38,606 bases of DNA from an uncultured Oscillospiraceae bacterium (GTDB lineage Bacteria; Bacillota; Clostridia; Oscillospirales; Oscillospiraceae), in contig CATONV010000018.1 of NCBI GenBank assembly GCA_951801655.1, positions 1 to 38,606 of the forward strand, in the 5' to 3' direction. This document shows, in pieces, positions 15,047 through 23,150 of the stretch. Position numbers and translations under genes: made by a program. How positions within the stretch are numbered: the first letter of the stretch is position 1; each line of letters opens with the position of its first letter. The notes under the pieces were generated by a model that saw nothing but the letters and a program-made list of their open reading frames with translations, did not search any database and was not told where the DNA came from.

Positions 15047-15068
15047 TCCCAATGCCTACACATTGGGA
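15047..15068. promoter_or_regulatory. 8-bp inverted repeat ahead of the excisionase-like gene
   Basis: TCCCAATG and CATTGGGA flank a 6-base spacer, ending 25 bases before the ATG. It may be an operator or a leader hairpin. Upstream, ATGTCAA occurs twice at about 14958-14980, another possible protein-binding repeat. Confidence 0.4.
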
Positions 15069-15093
15069 AGAAAATTTGAAAGGAGTGAGACAC

Positions 15094-15303
15094 ATGAAAA
15101 TCTCAAGTTACAAAAACTATGATGACCTACCGCTGTTTCTCAATGCGGCAACCGTGGCGAAGGTGCTGGGTATTGCTCCATCCAGCAGCTACGAACTATT
15201 ACATGAGCCGGACTTCCCGGTTCTAAAAATCGGCAGCCGGATGGTAGTGCCGAAGGAGAAGTTCATGGAGTGGGTAGAGCGGCATACGGGAGAACAGCAA
15301 TGA
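15094..15303 (+). CDS. Excisionase-like small HTH protein
   Basis: A 69-residue protein started at ATG 15094, which follows AAAGGAGTGAGACAC; an upstream in-frame ATG at 15052 lies inside the hairpin and lacks a ribosome site. The sequence LFLNAATVAKVLGIAPSSSYELL, then FPVLKIGSRMVVPKEKFMEWV, is the winged-helix MerR/Xis pattern of excisionases and DNA-binding directionality factors. It would bend DNA at the element ends to steer the recombinases at 20465-23142 toward excision. Its stop overlaps the start of the next gene as ATGA. Confidence 0.75.
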   Translation: MKISSYKNYDDLPLFLNAATVAKVLGIAPSSSYELLHEPDFPVLKIGSRMVVPKEKFMEWVERHTGEQQ

Positions 15304-16046
15304 GGGGTGCGTGGTCAGCGGCAGCAGCGCCTCCCAATGAGTTCTGCTTGCCGCACGAAGTGTTCAAGCTCGGCCTGGGGCATGGGCCGCTGCCGGTGTA
15401 TCTCTACCTGATCTACTGCAAAAGTATGGGACACCGCGCGGACAAGATGAGCTGCACCATCATCAGCAAAGCTGTCGGTTGGTGCGAGAAAACAGTGCGG
15501 ACACACCTACGCGCATTGGATAATGCTGGGCTCGTTAAGCTGGAGCATTGTGGGCAAAGGTTCTCCTACGCCCTGTGTCCCATCCAAGCCAAGGTGCATA
15601 GGTGCTATGCGGTACCCCGTAACCGATGGATATCCACAAAGCGCGACTGGCTCACCGACGAGGTGTTTGACGCGGTGTTCCCCGTGCCAAATGAAGTATT
15701 CCAACTCGGTCTCAAGCCTGGTGAACTGCTGGTGTACATTTACCTGCACTACCAAAAGGGTGTGCGGAGCGGTCAGTGCTGGCCCAGCTATGCCACCATC
15801 GGCGCGTCGGTGGGCATGAGCCGGAAGACTGTCCAGAAGCACATCGGATCGCTGATAAACAAGAGGCTGATCCAAGCGGAGGAAACCATGATCCGCCGGA
15901 AGGATGGACGCCGCTGCAACGGCCGCCTGCGCTACACGGTCACGCCAATCCGCCAAGTGTTGAGGGTGCGGGAGAAGGAATTTTTGGAGCAGTTGAAACT
16001 TGCGGAAGCCCAGCGGAAGTGGGCCTCCACACAGCAACGGGCGTGA
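15300..16046 (+). CDS. Duplicated winged-helix protein, possible replication initiator/regulator
   Basis: A 248-residue protein whose ATG overlaps the excisionase stop; an in-frame ATG 30 bases earlier would lie within that gene. It contains two similar ~75-residue units. Unit one reads FCLPHEVFKLGLGHGPLPVY and later CEKTVRTHLRALDNAGLVKLE; unit two reads FPVPNEVFQLGLKPGELLVY and later SRKTVQKHIGSLINKRLIQAE. Each ends in a MarR/RepA-like winged helix, so this is an internal duplication. Homologous one-unit domains occur in replication-initiation and helix-turn-helix proteins of mobilizable elements. Translational coupling to the excisionase suggests replication or excision control; the exact role is not settled. 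Confidence 0.6.
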   Translation: MRGAWSAAAAPPNEFCLPHEVFKLGLGHGPLPVYLYLIYCKSMGHRADKMSCTIISKAVGWCEKTVRTHLRALDNAGLVKLEHCGQRFSYALCPIQAKVHRCYAVPRNRWISTKRDWLTDEVFDAVFPVPNEVFQLGLKPGELLVYIYLHYQKGVRSGQCWPSYATIGASVGMSRKTVQKHIGSLINKRLIQAEETMIRRKDGRRCNGRLRYTVTPIRQVLRVREKEFLEQLKLAEAQRKWASTQQRA

Positions 16047-16072
16047 CCGCCCCTGTTTCGCGTTTTGAAACC

Positions 16073-16165
16073 CCTTGTGCCCATCCTGTGCGCCGGGTGG
16101 CATCCGTGTACACCTCCCACCCTCTGAAACGCGGTGTCGGCCCCTGTGTGGCCCGTTGTGGGTAG
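16073..16165 (+). repeat. Dispersed ~90-bp noncoding repeat, copy 1
   Basis: A stretch containing TGCCCATCCTGTG, GGTGGCATCCGTGTACACCTC and AAACGCGGTGTCG recurs at about 19933-20020 with the same order and spacing. It lies directly after a gene end in both places. Its forward translation (CAHPxxxVASV, then KRGVxPxVxRC) is also shared, so it may be either a structured repeat or a decayed coding piece. Confidence 0.5.
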
Positions 16166-16190
16166 GCGGGCCATGTAGGGACCAAAAACG

Positions 16191-16220
16191 GAAATATTTA
16201 CCACGCCGTAATCAGTAAGG
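16191..16220 (+). repeat. Dispersed ~30-bp motif, copy 2
   Basis: GAAATATTTACCACGCCGTA continuing ATCAGTAAGG. It matches 23151-23180 at 28 of 30 positions. The two copies bracket the 7-kb block holding the relaxase and both recombinases. Confidence 0.65.
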
Positions 16221-16632
16221 GCCATCACGGCACAGGCCCGAAGGGCAGCCCAGCCGGGGCCCCGCCGCAACCCAGCCGTTAGGTGGCGAAGCCGCCCCAG
16301 GCCTAAGCGGGCCGGAGGCCCGCCCACGGCGAAGCGGTTGCGGTGGGGAGAGGAGGGGCAAGGGATCGCAGTGGGGAATGCCCGGAAGGGCGTTTCCCAC
16401 GGAGCGGACGTTGCCCCGATGACAAGCAGGATAAACGCTGGCGTCACAAGTGACGCCCGGCAGGTCACATCGGCCCGCAGTGCGGACCGTTTTCAAGGGC
16501 TTCCGGGGCTTCCCGCGGGGCTCTTGACAGGCGTCTGTTTTGGGCTGGAAATCGCCTAATGGCGTCTGATTTTCAAGAAAACCAGTTGCCTCAACGGTTT
16601 GAGGCGGCGTCTATCAAGAATTTGGAGGTATT
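16221..16632 (+). other. Probable oriT / transfer-origin region
   Basis: A 412-base GC-rich gene-free stretch directly ahead of the relaxosome genes. It contains a 13-bp hairpin at 16371-16400 (GTGGGGAATGCCC with its complement, two wobble pairs, GGAA loop) and a perfect 8-bp inverted repeat at 16440-16457 (GGCGTCAC, AA, GTGACGCC). Inverted repeats next to a nic site, located upstream of the accessory and relaxase genes, are the usual layout of oriT. The nic site itself cannot be named from sequence alone. Confidence 0.55.
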
Positions 16633-17061
16633 ATGAGTACAGAAAACAAGGATCGTCTGGCCCTACGCATGAAGCCGGATACCAGGCGAAAAATCGACCA
16701 ATGGTACACAGCGGCGGGCTGTGTCAGCCGGAACCAGTTCGTGGAGCGGGCCGTGAACTTCTACGTGGATCACCTGGCCGTCCAGGACGACAGCGGCACA
16801 CTGCCCAGGGCTGTCCTCTCGTCCCTGGACGGGCGGCTGGGGATGTTTGAGGACAGGCTCTCCTCCCTAATCTACAAGCATGCGGTAGAGCTGGACATGG
16901 TGATGGGCATCCTGGCGGACGCCTACGAATTCACTCCAGAGGATATCCGCCGTCGCCGGGCGGAGAGTGTCCACAACGTCAAAAGCACAAACGGACGGCT
17001 GCCTTTCGAAGAAAAGATCCGCAGGCCGGATGACGGCATGGAGTCCGAATGGCCCGGCTGA
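16633..17061 (+). CDS. Ribbon-helix-helix relaxosome accessory protein (MobC-like)
   Basis: A 142-residue protein preceded by TTTGGAGGTATT. The N-terminal ~55 residues (RLALRMKPDTRRKIDQWYTAAG, then CVSRNQFVERAVNFYVDHL) fit a ribbon-helix-helix DNA-binding domain with an adaptor helix, as in MobC/TraY-type proteins that bind oriT and help the relaxase open it. The C-terminal part is charged and variable. It overlaps the relaxase gene by 13 bases, so the two are translationally coupled, which is the main support for this role. Confidence 0.75.
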   Translation: MSTENKDRLALRMKPDTRRKIDQWYTAAGCVSRNQFVERAVNFYVDHLAVQDDSGTLPRAVLSSLDGRLGMFEDRLSSLIYKHAVELDMVMGILADAYEFTPEDIRRRRAESVHNVKSTNGRLPFEEKIRRPDDGMESEWPG

Positions 17062-18971
17062 TTTTGAAAAGCCCATTCATCAAGGGCGGCAAAAGCGCAA
17101 GCGGCCACGCCAAGTACATCGCTACCCGGGAACGGGTGGAGTTGGTGCCCGATGGCCGACCCGCCACACAAAAGCAAGAGCATTTGATTGCTGAACTGAC
17201 AAAAGATTTTCCTGACGCGAAAAAGCTGCCGGAGTACGGCAGCTATCGTGACGCACCTACCAAGGTCAATGCCTCGGTGTTCATCACCCGGACGCTGGAG
17301 GAGCACTGGTCTGACGTTCAGCAAAGCGATATCTACGCGGAGTATATTGCCACCCGTCCTCGAGTGGAGCGTGTGGGCAACCATGGCCTGTTCGGTGACG
17401 AGGACTATGTTGATTTGAAAAAAGTGACGGCAGAGCTGCAAAGCTGTGAGAAAAACGTGTGGACGCACATCATCTCGCTGAAACGAGAGGACGCCGCACG
17501 TCTGGGCTACGACAACGCCAGAACCTGGCGCAATCTAATCCGCACCCACCGCAACGACATCGCCGCCGCCATGAACATCCCGCCCAATGACTTCCGATGG
17601 TACGCCGCGTTCCACGATGAGGGCGACCATCCCCATGTCCACATGATGGCCTGGTCTGCCGGGGATGCGCCGGGGTATCTCAGCCCGGTAGGTATTGGGA
17701 AGATCAAGTCCAAGCTGACCAACGATATCTTCCATCAGGAGATGCTCCACGTCTACGAGCAGAAAGGCCAATCCCGGGATGAGCTGGTGGCAGAGGCCCG
17801 CCGCGCCATGCTGGAGCTGGCTGACGAAATGAAGCGGGGCGTCTGTGAACACCCGGAAGCGGAACAGATGTTGCTGACGCTGTCCTGTGAGCTGAAAAAT
17901 GCGAAAGGCAAAAAGCAGTATGGCTATCTCCCCCAGCGTATGAAAAAGCAGGTGGATGAAATTGTGGATCAGATGGCGCGGCTGTCCTCGGTAAAATCGT
18001 GCTATGAAAAGTGGCTGGAGCTTCAGCAGGAGATAAACGAGTTCTATTCAGGAAAACCAGTGGAGCGTGTGCCGCTGTCCCAACAGAAGGAGTTCCGCGC
18101 CATCCACAATGCTGTCGTCCAGGCGGCGCTCCGGCTGGAACACCTTACCTTTGAGGACAGGGATGTGGCGCGGCACGATGAGCCAGAAGATGTTCTCCGG
18201 GACAGCGAAACCTGCGGACAGCTCTGGGCGGCGGTCTGTGACGGCAGTCTCCCGCTGGATCTGCGTGATGAAGCGGTGACGCACCTCCAAACACAAGCGG
18301 AGGGCGGCGATCCCCATGCCCAGCTTCTCCTGGGCAGGCTGTACCGGGACGGCCCCCTGCTCACGCCGGATTCTGTGGAGGCGCGGTATTGGTTCGGGCA
18401 GGCGGTGCGGGAACTGCCGGACGCGCAGTACGCCCTGGGCAAATTGCTGCTGACCGATGATGTGGAAGTTTACGACCGGGAGCAGGGTATCCACTGGCTG
18501 ACACAGGCCGCTGAGAGCGGCCATGAGTTTGCCGCATACCGTCTGGCCAAAGAACTCTTGAAAGATGGCAATGTTGCGGAGGCCCTACCCTGGCTCACAG
18601 CGTCGGCAGAGGCGGGAAATCCCTACGCCGAATACCTGCTGGGCAAGCTCTATTGGGAGGGCGGGGACATCCCCCAGGACATGGAGCAGGCCCTCTACTG
18701 GCTGAGCCAGGCAGCAGCGCAAGGGCACGCCTATGCCCAGATCCTGCTGGCACGGCAGGACAGCCCGTCCCGACCCTCCGCCATCCTGGCGGTGAACAGT
18801 TTGCTCCATTCGATAGGGCAGATTTTCCGGGACAACGCCCAAGCCGTGAACGACACCCGTGACCATCACACCGACCGCAAGCTGCGGCGCAGAATCCAGG
18901 AGAAGAAAATCGCCATGGGTCATAAGCCGGACGATCACGAGGAGCAGGGCTGGGGTGGCATGACCATGTAA
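17049..18971 (+). CDS. MobP3-type relaxase with C-terminal Sel1 repeats
   Basis: A 640-residue DNA-nicking transfer protein. The N-terminal half carries the MobP3-like blocks: LILKSPFIKGGKSASGHAKY, YIATRPRVERVGNHGLFGDE, then WTHIISLKREDAARLGYDNA, and the metal-binding histidine motif FHDEGDHPHVHMMAWS at about residue 195. It would cut one strand at oriT, stay attached to the 5' end by a tyrosine and lead the strand into a recipient, using a conjugation apparatus from another element. From about residue 410 at least four Sel1-like (TPR-type) repeats follow (DPHAQLLLGRLYRDG; NPYAEYLLGKLYWEG; HAYAQILLARQ), a likely protein-docking module. No coupling protein or type IV secretion gene is present in the window, so the element is mobilizable, not self-transferring. 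Confidence 0.88.
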   Translation: MARLILKSPFIKGGKSASGHAKYIATRERVELVPDGRPATQKQEHLIAELTKDFPDAKKLPEYGSYRDAPTKVNASVFITRTLEEHWSDVQQSDIYAEYIATRPRVERVGNHGLFGDEDYVDLKKVTAELQSCEKNVWTHIISLKREDAARLGYDNARTWRNLIRTHRNDIAAAMNIPPNDFRWYAAFHDEGDHPHVHMMAWSAGDAPGYLSPVGIGKIKSKLTNDIFHQEMLHVYEQKGQSRDELVAEARRAMLELADEMKRGVCEHPEAEQMLLTLSCELKNAKGKKQYGYLPQRMKKQVDEIVDQMARLSSVKSCYEKWLELQQEINEFYSGKPVERVPLSQQKEFRAIHNAVVQAALRLEHLTFEDRDVARHDEPEDVLRDSETCGQLWAAVCDGSLPLDLRDEAVTHLQTQAEGGDPHAQLLLGRLYRDGPLLTPDSVEARYWFGQAVRELPDAQYALGKLLLTDDVEVYDREQGIHWLTQAAESGHEFAAYRLAKELLKDGNVAEALPWLTASAEAGNPYAEYLLGKLYWEGGDIPQDMEQALYWLSQAAAQGHAYAQILLARQDSPSRPSAILAVNSLLHSIGQIFRDNAQAVNDTRDHHTDRKLRRRIQEKKIAMGHKPDDHEEQGWGGMTM

Positions 18972-18978
18972 ACCCACG

Positions 18979-19008
18979 CAAAATTTGCTATGCCGTAAAC
19001 AAGGAAAG
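18979..19008 (+). repeat. Dispersed ~30-bp motif, copy 3 (divergent)
   Basis: GCAAAATTTGCTATGCCGTA continuing AACAAGGAAAGG, eight bases after the relaxase stop. It keeps the core ATTT-C-A-GCCGTAA of the other copies but is the most diverged. Confidence 0.4.
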
Positions 19009-19144
19009 GGTCTGCCTGGTCACTGTACAAAATGCTTCGTTTCCCCCCCTGTTTTTCTCCACGTTGCTGCTCTGATTGTTCTCGACTTCTGCTCGGTTCT
19101 TCGATATGGTGTTGCTTACCAAAAACCGAAAGGAGCGACACAGC

Positions 19145-19849
19145 ATGAACAGAAAACGGGAAGCAGTATTTATGGGGCTCGGCATCCTTGCCGGTCTCGC
19201 CCTGAGCGGTCCCGCCGCCCAGGCGGCGGATCATCTCACCGCCCGGCCCAGCAACCAGCCCATCTACGTGGACGGCCAGCGGATCAGCATGACTGCCTAC
19301 AACATCGGAGGAAACAACTACGTCCTCCTCCGGGACATCGGCAGGGCGGTGGACTTCGGCGTGATCTACAATGCCGCCACCAACTCCGTCTACATCGACA
19401 GCGCCCAGCCCTACCGGGAGGAACCCTCTGCCACACCGCTTTCTCCCACGGAAGAAAGTGTGCAGGCCACCCTGGCGCAACTGAAGCAAGCCTACCCCAC
19501 GGGCACAGTTTACGGCGAGTTTTATCGTCCCAATGATCCGCTCAACCGGCCATTCAGCAACTGCGACCACTGTGCGGGCTGGGCGATGCTCTGCTCCGAT
19601 GCCGCGTTCGGCGCCTTGCCCTGGAAGCGGATCGCCGACCCAGGCTGGGAGCAGATCCGCCCCGGCGACCTGATCCACTACGACAATAGTACCAGCGGTC
19701 ACGTAGTCGTGGTGGTGAAGAAAACAGACGAGTACATCAAAGTCACCGAGAGCGGGCTGAACAACAAAGCCCGCTGGGGCGGGCAGTACTTCAAGTGGTG
19801 GCTGGAGGAACAACCTGGGTATACGCTGTACACCCGCTACCCAGAATAG
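19145..19849 (+). CDS. Exported protein: copper-amine-oxidase-N-like domain plus Cys/His hydrolase domain
   Basis: A 234-residue protein started at ATG 19145 after GAAAGGAGCGACACAGC. A signal peptide ends at AAQAA. Residues 40-85 (IYVDGQRISMTAYNIGGNNY, VLLRDIGRAVDFGV, then VYIDS) match the small beta domain known as copper amine oxidase N-terminal/stalk domain, usual in wall-associated Firmicute proteins. The C-terminal half resembles NlpC/CHAP-like enzymes: SNCDHCAGWAM provides the likely Cys, GDLIHYDNSTSGHVVVVVKK the His. Such secreted amidases may open the wall during conjugation or modify the surface. It sits between relaxase and integrases, inside the element's core, which supports a transfer-linked role; that is inference. 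Confidence 0.7.
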   Translation: MNRKREAVFMGLGILAGLALSGPAAQAADHLTARPSNQPIYVDGQRISMTAYNIGGNNYVLLRDIGRAVDFGVIYNAATNSVYIDSAQPYREEPSATPLSPTEESVQATLAQLKQAYPTGTVYGEFYRPNDPLNRPFSNCDHCAGWAMLCSDAAFGALPWKRIADPGWEQIRPGDLIHYDNSTSGHVVVVVKKTDEYIKVTESGLNNKARWGGQYFKWWLEEQPGYTLYTRYPE

Positions 19850-19867
19850 AAATTCTGAGGTACAGGC

Positions 19868-19899
19868 GGGCGGCGCTCCGCATCCGCGGAGCGCCGCCC
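19868..19899. terminator. Perfect 14-bp GC hairpin
   Basis: GGGCGGCGCTCCGC at 19868-19881 and its exact complement at 19886-19899 flank an ATCC loop, 18 bases after the hydrolase stop. There is no T-run, so it may be a processing or stabilising hairpin rather than a classic terminator. Confidence 0.6.
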
Positions 19900-19932
19900 A
19901 CGTTGTTCCCCCGTGTCCGTCCCTGTGAAGCG

Positions 19933-20020
19933 CTTTGCGCCCATCCTGCGGGGCAAGTGGCATCCGTACACCTCACGCAAGTAAAGCGCGGTGTCGTCCC
20001 CTTTGTGCGCCGCTGTGCAG
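19933..20020 (+). repeat. Dispersed ~90-bp noncoding repeat, copy 2
   Basis: Partner of 16073-16165: GCGCCCATCCTGCG, AGTGGCATCCGTACACCTCA and AAGCGCGGTGTCGTCCCC occur in the same order. I see no gene in 19850-20165 apart from this and the hairpin before it. Confidence 0.5.
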
Positions 20021-20165
20021 GGACGTGGATTGCACCAGTGTCTTCAAAGAAAAGAGACATCAGCTCCAGCCAAAAAAGATATGTCTGAATTGATAATCTT
20101 TCCCGTTTGCCATGGCTATTCCCGCCAGCCTGTGGTATGGTGTGTCGCTACAGGAGGCGATACCA

Positions 20166-20462
20166 GTGAGAAAGACCTTGGAAGATCTCTACTACGGCAA
20201 TATCACACCCAACGCGCAGGACATGGCCCCCTATTCAGAACTGAAGCGGGCAACAGACCGCGTGACCCGCTTCGAAAACCAGCTCACGGAGCAGCTTGAC
20301 GGGGCCGGTCAAACGATTTTGGCCAAGCTCATTGAATCACAGCAGGAAATCGACAGCATCACCGCCATGGAAAACTTCATCCTGGGTTTCCGGCTGGGTG
20401 TCCGAATAATGGCCGAATGCATGGATAGCAATGATGGCGATATCAGAACTGGAGGTGAATAG
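20166..20462 (+). CDS. Small element-borne protein, DUF6809-like
   Basis: A 98-residue protein started at GTG 20166, 8 bases after AGGAGG; the in-frame ATG at 20112 has no ribosome site and would add an unrelated leader. The sequence KTLEDLYYGNITPNAQDM, then RVTRFENQLTEQLDG and AMENFILGFRLGVRIMAECM, matches small helical proteins found ahead of tyrosine integrases in Clostridial mobile elements, which I associate with DUF6809. It is predicted to be a helical bundle. The integrase starts three bases after its stop, so it is cotranscribed and may modulate recombination; no activity is known to me. Confidence 0.6.
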   Translation: MRKTLEDLYYGNITPNAQDMAPYSELKRATDRVTRFENQLTEQLDGAGQTILAKLIESQQEIDSITAMENFILGFRLGVRIMAECMDSNDGDIRTGGE

Positions 20463-20464
20463 TC

Positions 20465-21676
20465 ATGGCAAAGCGCCGACCATCTGGCGACGGCATGGTA
20501 CGCAAACGGGAGGATGGCCGCTGGGAGGGGCGGATCGTAGTAGGGCACAAGGAAGGCGGAGATCCCATCTTCCAGTACGTCCTCGCACCCACGCAGAAAG
20601 CCCTTCTCGCCAAGCTTCACCAAAATATTGAGATCTTCCGGGATGTGGAGCTATGCGGGGACAGCCGCATGACGCTGGCACAGTGGCTGGGTCGTTGGCT
20701 GGACGAGTACGCCGCCCTGCGTCTGCGGGAGAGCACGATGAGCGGTTATCGTGTGTATGCCGAACAATACATCAAGCCCCATCTGGGGGACAAGAAAATG
20801 AACTCGATCACTCCAGCAGATATTCAGCGAATGTACACAAAGCTGAAAAAGGAGGGGCGCGTCCGTGAGCATCCCAAGTATGGCCGTGCCCTGTCCGTTG
20901 GCACCGTCCGGCGCATCCACACCATGCTCCACCGGGCGATGGCGGACGCGGTTCGCGCCCATATCATCCCACGCAACCCCACCGAGGGGTTGACGCTGCC
21001 GAGAGCAGACAGTCCGGCCAAACGTGTCCTCACAGACCGGGAACTGAACAAATTCATGGAGGTCATCAAGGCTGACCCCATCTGGCACGATTTCTTCTAC
21101 ACAGAACTCACCACCGGCCTGCGCCGGGGAGAAATTTGCGGGCTCCAGTGGCAGGATTTTGAGGCCGGGGCGGGGACGCTGCAAATCAACCGAACCCTAC
21201 ATAGAAAAGCGAACGGTGGATTTGAGACGGGCGAAACGAAAACCGGGCGGGGGAAACGCAAGATTTTGCTGCCGGACAGTACCGCGAACCTGCTGCGGGA
21301 GCGTCAGAAAACGATCCTCGGCAAGTGGATCTTCCCCAACCCATTCAAGCCGGAGCAACCCATCTCTCCTGATGCGGCATACCGACGATTAAAGGCCCTG
21401 CTGTGCGAGGCCGGGATCATGGCGAACATTCCGTTCCATGGATTGAGACACACGTTCGCCACCCATGCCTTAGCCAGTGGTGTGGACGCGAAAACGCTGT
21501 CCGGCATCCTGGGCCACACCGACGCCGCGTTCACGCTGAACACCTACACCCACGTCACCGGCGATATGCAGCGGCAGGCATCGGCTATTGTGGGTGGCTT
21601 TATGGAGGACATTTTCGGAAAGGAGCTGAAACCTTGGCAAAACGCAGAAAACGGGGGGACGGAAGCGTCCACTTGA
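20465..21676 (+). CDS. Tyrosine recombinase/integrase 1
   Basis: A 403-residue integrase with GGAGGTGAATAGTC before the ATG. An N-terminal arm-binding beta domain (GDGMVRKREDGRWEGRIVVG) is followed by a SAM-like core-binding domain (TLAQWLGRWLDEYAALRLRES) and the catalytic domain: TTGLRRGEICGLQW carries the first Arg, HGLRHTFATHAL the His-x-x-Arg, LGHTDAAFTLNTYTHV the second His and the nucleophilic Tyr. All key residues are present, so it should be active. It overlaps integrase 2 by 43 bases. Two adjacent integrases with similar N-termini suggest an ancestral duplication. It probably drives integration and excision of the element together with the Xis-like protein at 15094. Confidence 0.92.
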   Translation: MAKRRPSGDGMVRKREDGRWEGRIVVGHKEGGDPIFQYVLAPTQKALLAKLHQNIEIFRDVELCGDSRMTLAQWLGRWLDEYAALRLRESTMSGYRVYAEQYIKPHLGDKKMNSITPADIQRMYTKLKKEGRVREHPKYGRALSVGTVRRIHTMLHRAMADAVRAHIIPRNPTEGLTLPRADSPAKRVLTDRELNKFMEVIKADPIWHDFFYTELTTGLRRGEICGLQWQDFEAGAGTLQINRTLHRKANGGFETGETKTGRGKRKILLPDSTANLLRERQKTILGKWIFPNPFKPEQPISPDAAYRRLKALLCEAGIMANIPFHGLRHTFATHALASGVDAKTLSGILGHTDAAFTLNTYTHVTGDMQRQASAIVGGFMEDIFGKELKPWQNAENGGTEAST

Positions 21677-23142
21677 GAAAGGATGGCCGCTGGGAAGGCC
21701 GGGTGGTAGTGGGCTACGATGACAAGGGCTTGCCCATCACAAAAAACGTGCTGGCAAAGACAAAAACAGCGTGTTTAGACAAGCTGAAACTGCTGAAGGA
21801 ATCCTGCGATGAGAAACCCAACGAAAATCTGCGCCCGGATATGACCTTCGGCGAGTGGCTGGATTTTTGGTATCAGAACTACTCCAAACCCAAGCTCCGG
21901 CCCACTACCCAGGCGGGGTACGAAAACGCCATCTACAAGCACATCATCCCCGCACTTGGGAAAACCCTGCTACCCGAATTGAGTACAAATGATCTCCAGC
22001 AATTTTATGCAACGTTGAAAAAGGAAGGGCGTTTGATCTGCACAGAATCCTACGGCAAAGGGGTTTCGGATCGCACCGTGTGGTCTTGCCACACCCGGAT
22101 CAGAACGGCGCTGGATCGTGCGGTGCAGGATGGCCTCATCCGAATCAACCCCGCCGCCGACTGCAAGCTGCCGCCCCAAAACCCGAAAGAAATGCAGCTT
22201 TTATCCCGAGAGGAAATGCAGAGATTTTTGATCCAGGCAAGGGAAGAAGGATACTATGAATTGTTTCTTCTGGAGCTTGCCACGGGCCTGCGCCGGGGCG
22301 AGGTGCTGGCCCTCCAATGGGACGATCTGGACATCGAAACTGGGGTGCTTTGCATCCAACGCCAGGTCTACCGGGCCAGCGGTGAGCTGGTGGTGTCCGC
22401 GCCCAAGACGAAAGCCGCCCTGCGTACCATCATCCTGCCCCCAACCCTGCTGGGAGTGCTGGAAGAATACCACCAACAGGCGGAGTCCCGCTGGATGTTC
22501 CCTTCCCCGGCAAAGGAGGACTCGCCCCTCGACCCCGCCACTGTTCGGAAACGCCTCCAGACCATCCTGGAACACGCTGGATGTAAAAGGGTTCGCTTCC
22601 ACGACCTGCGCCACCTGTTTGTGACCACCGCGCTGGAAAACGGGATGGATGTGAAAACCCTGTCCGCCATTACCGGGCACGTTTCCGCCAAGACCACGCT
22701 GAACGTCTACACCCACGTTACTGACACCATGCGGCAGACAGCGGCGGCGAAAATCGATCGGGGAATCGGCAAATGTGAGCCGCCGGATGACCCCGGCGAG
22801 GATTTACCCACCAAAACGTCCAAGCCACCCTCAAAGGCGCCGTTTGAGCCCTACAAAGGCAAAATTCGCAAACCGGGGACAGGCTGTGTGACGCAAATCA
22901 ACGACCATCTCTGGGAAGGAAAATTCTCCCCCAAGTGGCCTGATGGGAAAATCCACTCCCGCAGTATCTACGCCGGCACCGAGACCGAATGTGAGGAAAA
23001 GCTGGCTGGGCTGATCCGGCAGATGAAAATGGAGGTTGCGGAGGCAAAGCGTCTGGCCGCTGAGGGAAAGTGGGAAGCAGCCATGACGCTGGCCACACAG
23101 AAGAAAGCGAGAGGAACAAGAAAAACAGAACTCCTTACGTAA
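21634..23142 (+). CDS. Tyrosine recombinase/integrase 2 with a second, C-terminal arm-binding-like domain
   Basis: A 502-residue integrase. The start is TTG 21634 with AAGGAGCTGAAACC ahead of it, which makes the N-terminus (AKRRKRGDGSVHLRKDGRWE) line up with that of integrase 1; the frame is open further upstream inside integrase 1 but has no such site. Catalytic blocks are complete: ATGLRRGEVLALQWDDL, HDLRHLFVTTALENG, ITGHVSAKTTLNVYTHV. After the catalytic domain come about 100 extra residues in which GTGCVTQINDHLWEGKFSPK, and then a Thr-Glu-rich helix, mirror the N-terminal arm-binding unit. An integrase with arm-binding domains at both ends is unusual. Overlap with integrase 1 implies coupled translation and likely joint action. 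Confidence 0.9.
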   Translation: MAKRRKRGDGSVHLRKDGRWEGRVVVGYDDKGLPITKNVLAKTKTACLDKLKLLKESCDEKPNENLRPDMTFGEWLDFWYQNYSKPKLRPTTQAGYENAIYKHIIPALGKTLLPELSTNDLQQFYATLKKEGRLICTESYGKGVSDRTVWSCHTRIRTALDRAVQDGLIRINPAADCKLPPQNPKEMQLLSREEMQRFLIQAREEGYYELFLLELATGLRRGEVLALQWDDLDIETGVLCIQRQVYRASGELVVSAPKTKAALRTIILPPTLLGVLEEYHQQAESRWMFPSPAKEDSPLDPATVRKRLQTILEHAGCKRVRFHDLRHLFVTTALENGMDVKTLSAITGHVSAKTTLNVYTHVTDTMRQTAAAKIDRGIGKCEPPDDPGEDLPTKTSKPPSKAPFEPYKGKIRKPGTGCVTQINDHLWEGKFSPKWPDGKIHSRSIYAGTETECEEKLAGLIRQMKMEVAEAKRLAAEGKWEAAMTLATQKKARGTRKTELLT

Positions 23143-23150
23143 AAACGGAG

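Noticed and set aside
15776-16165. 129-residue plus-strand open frame
   Set aside because: Mostly a shadow of the winged-helix gene; its end is the shared repeat at 16073, whose coding nature is doubtful.
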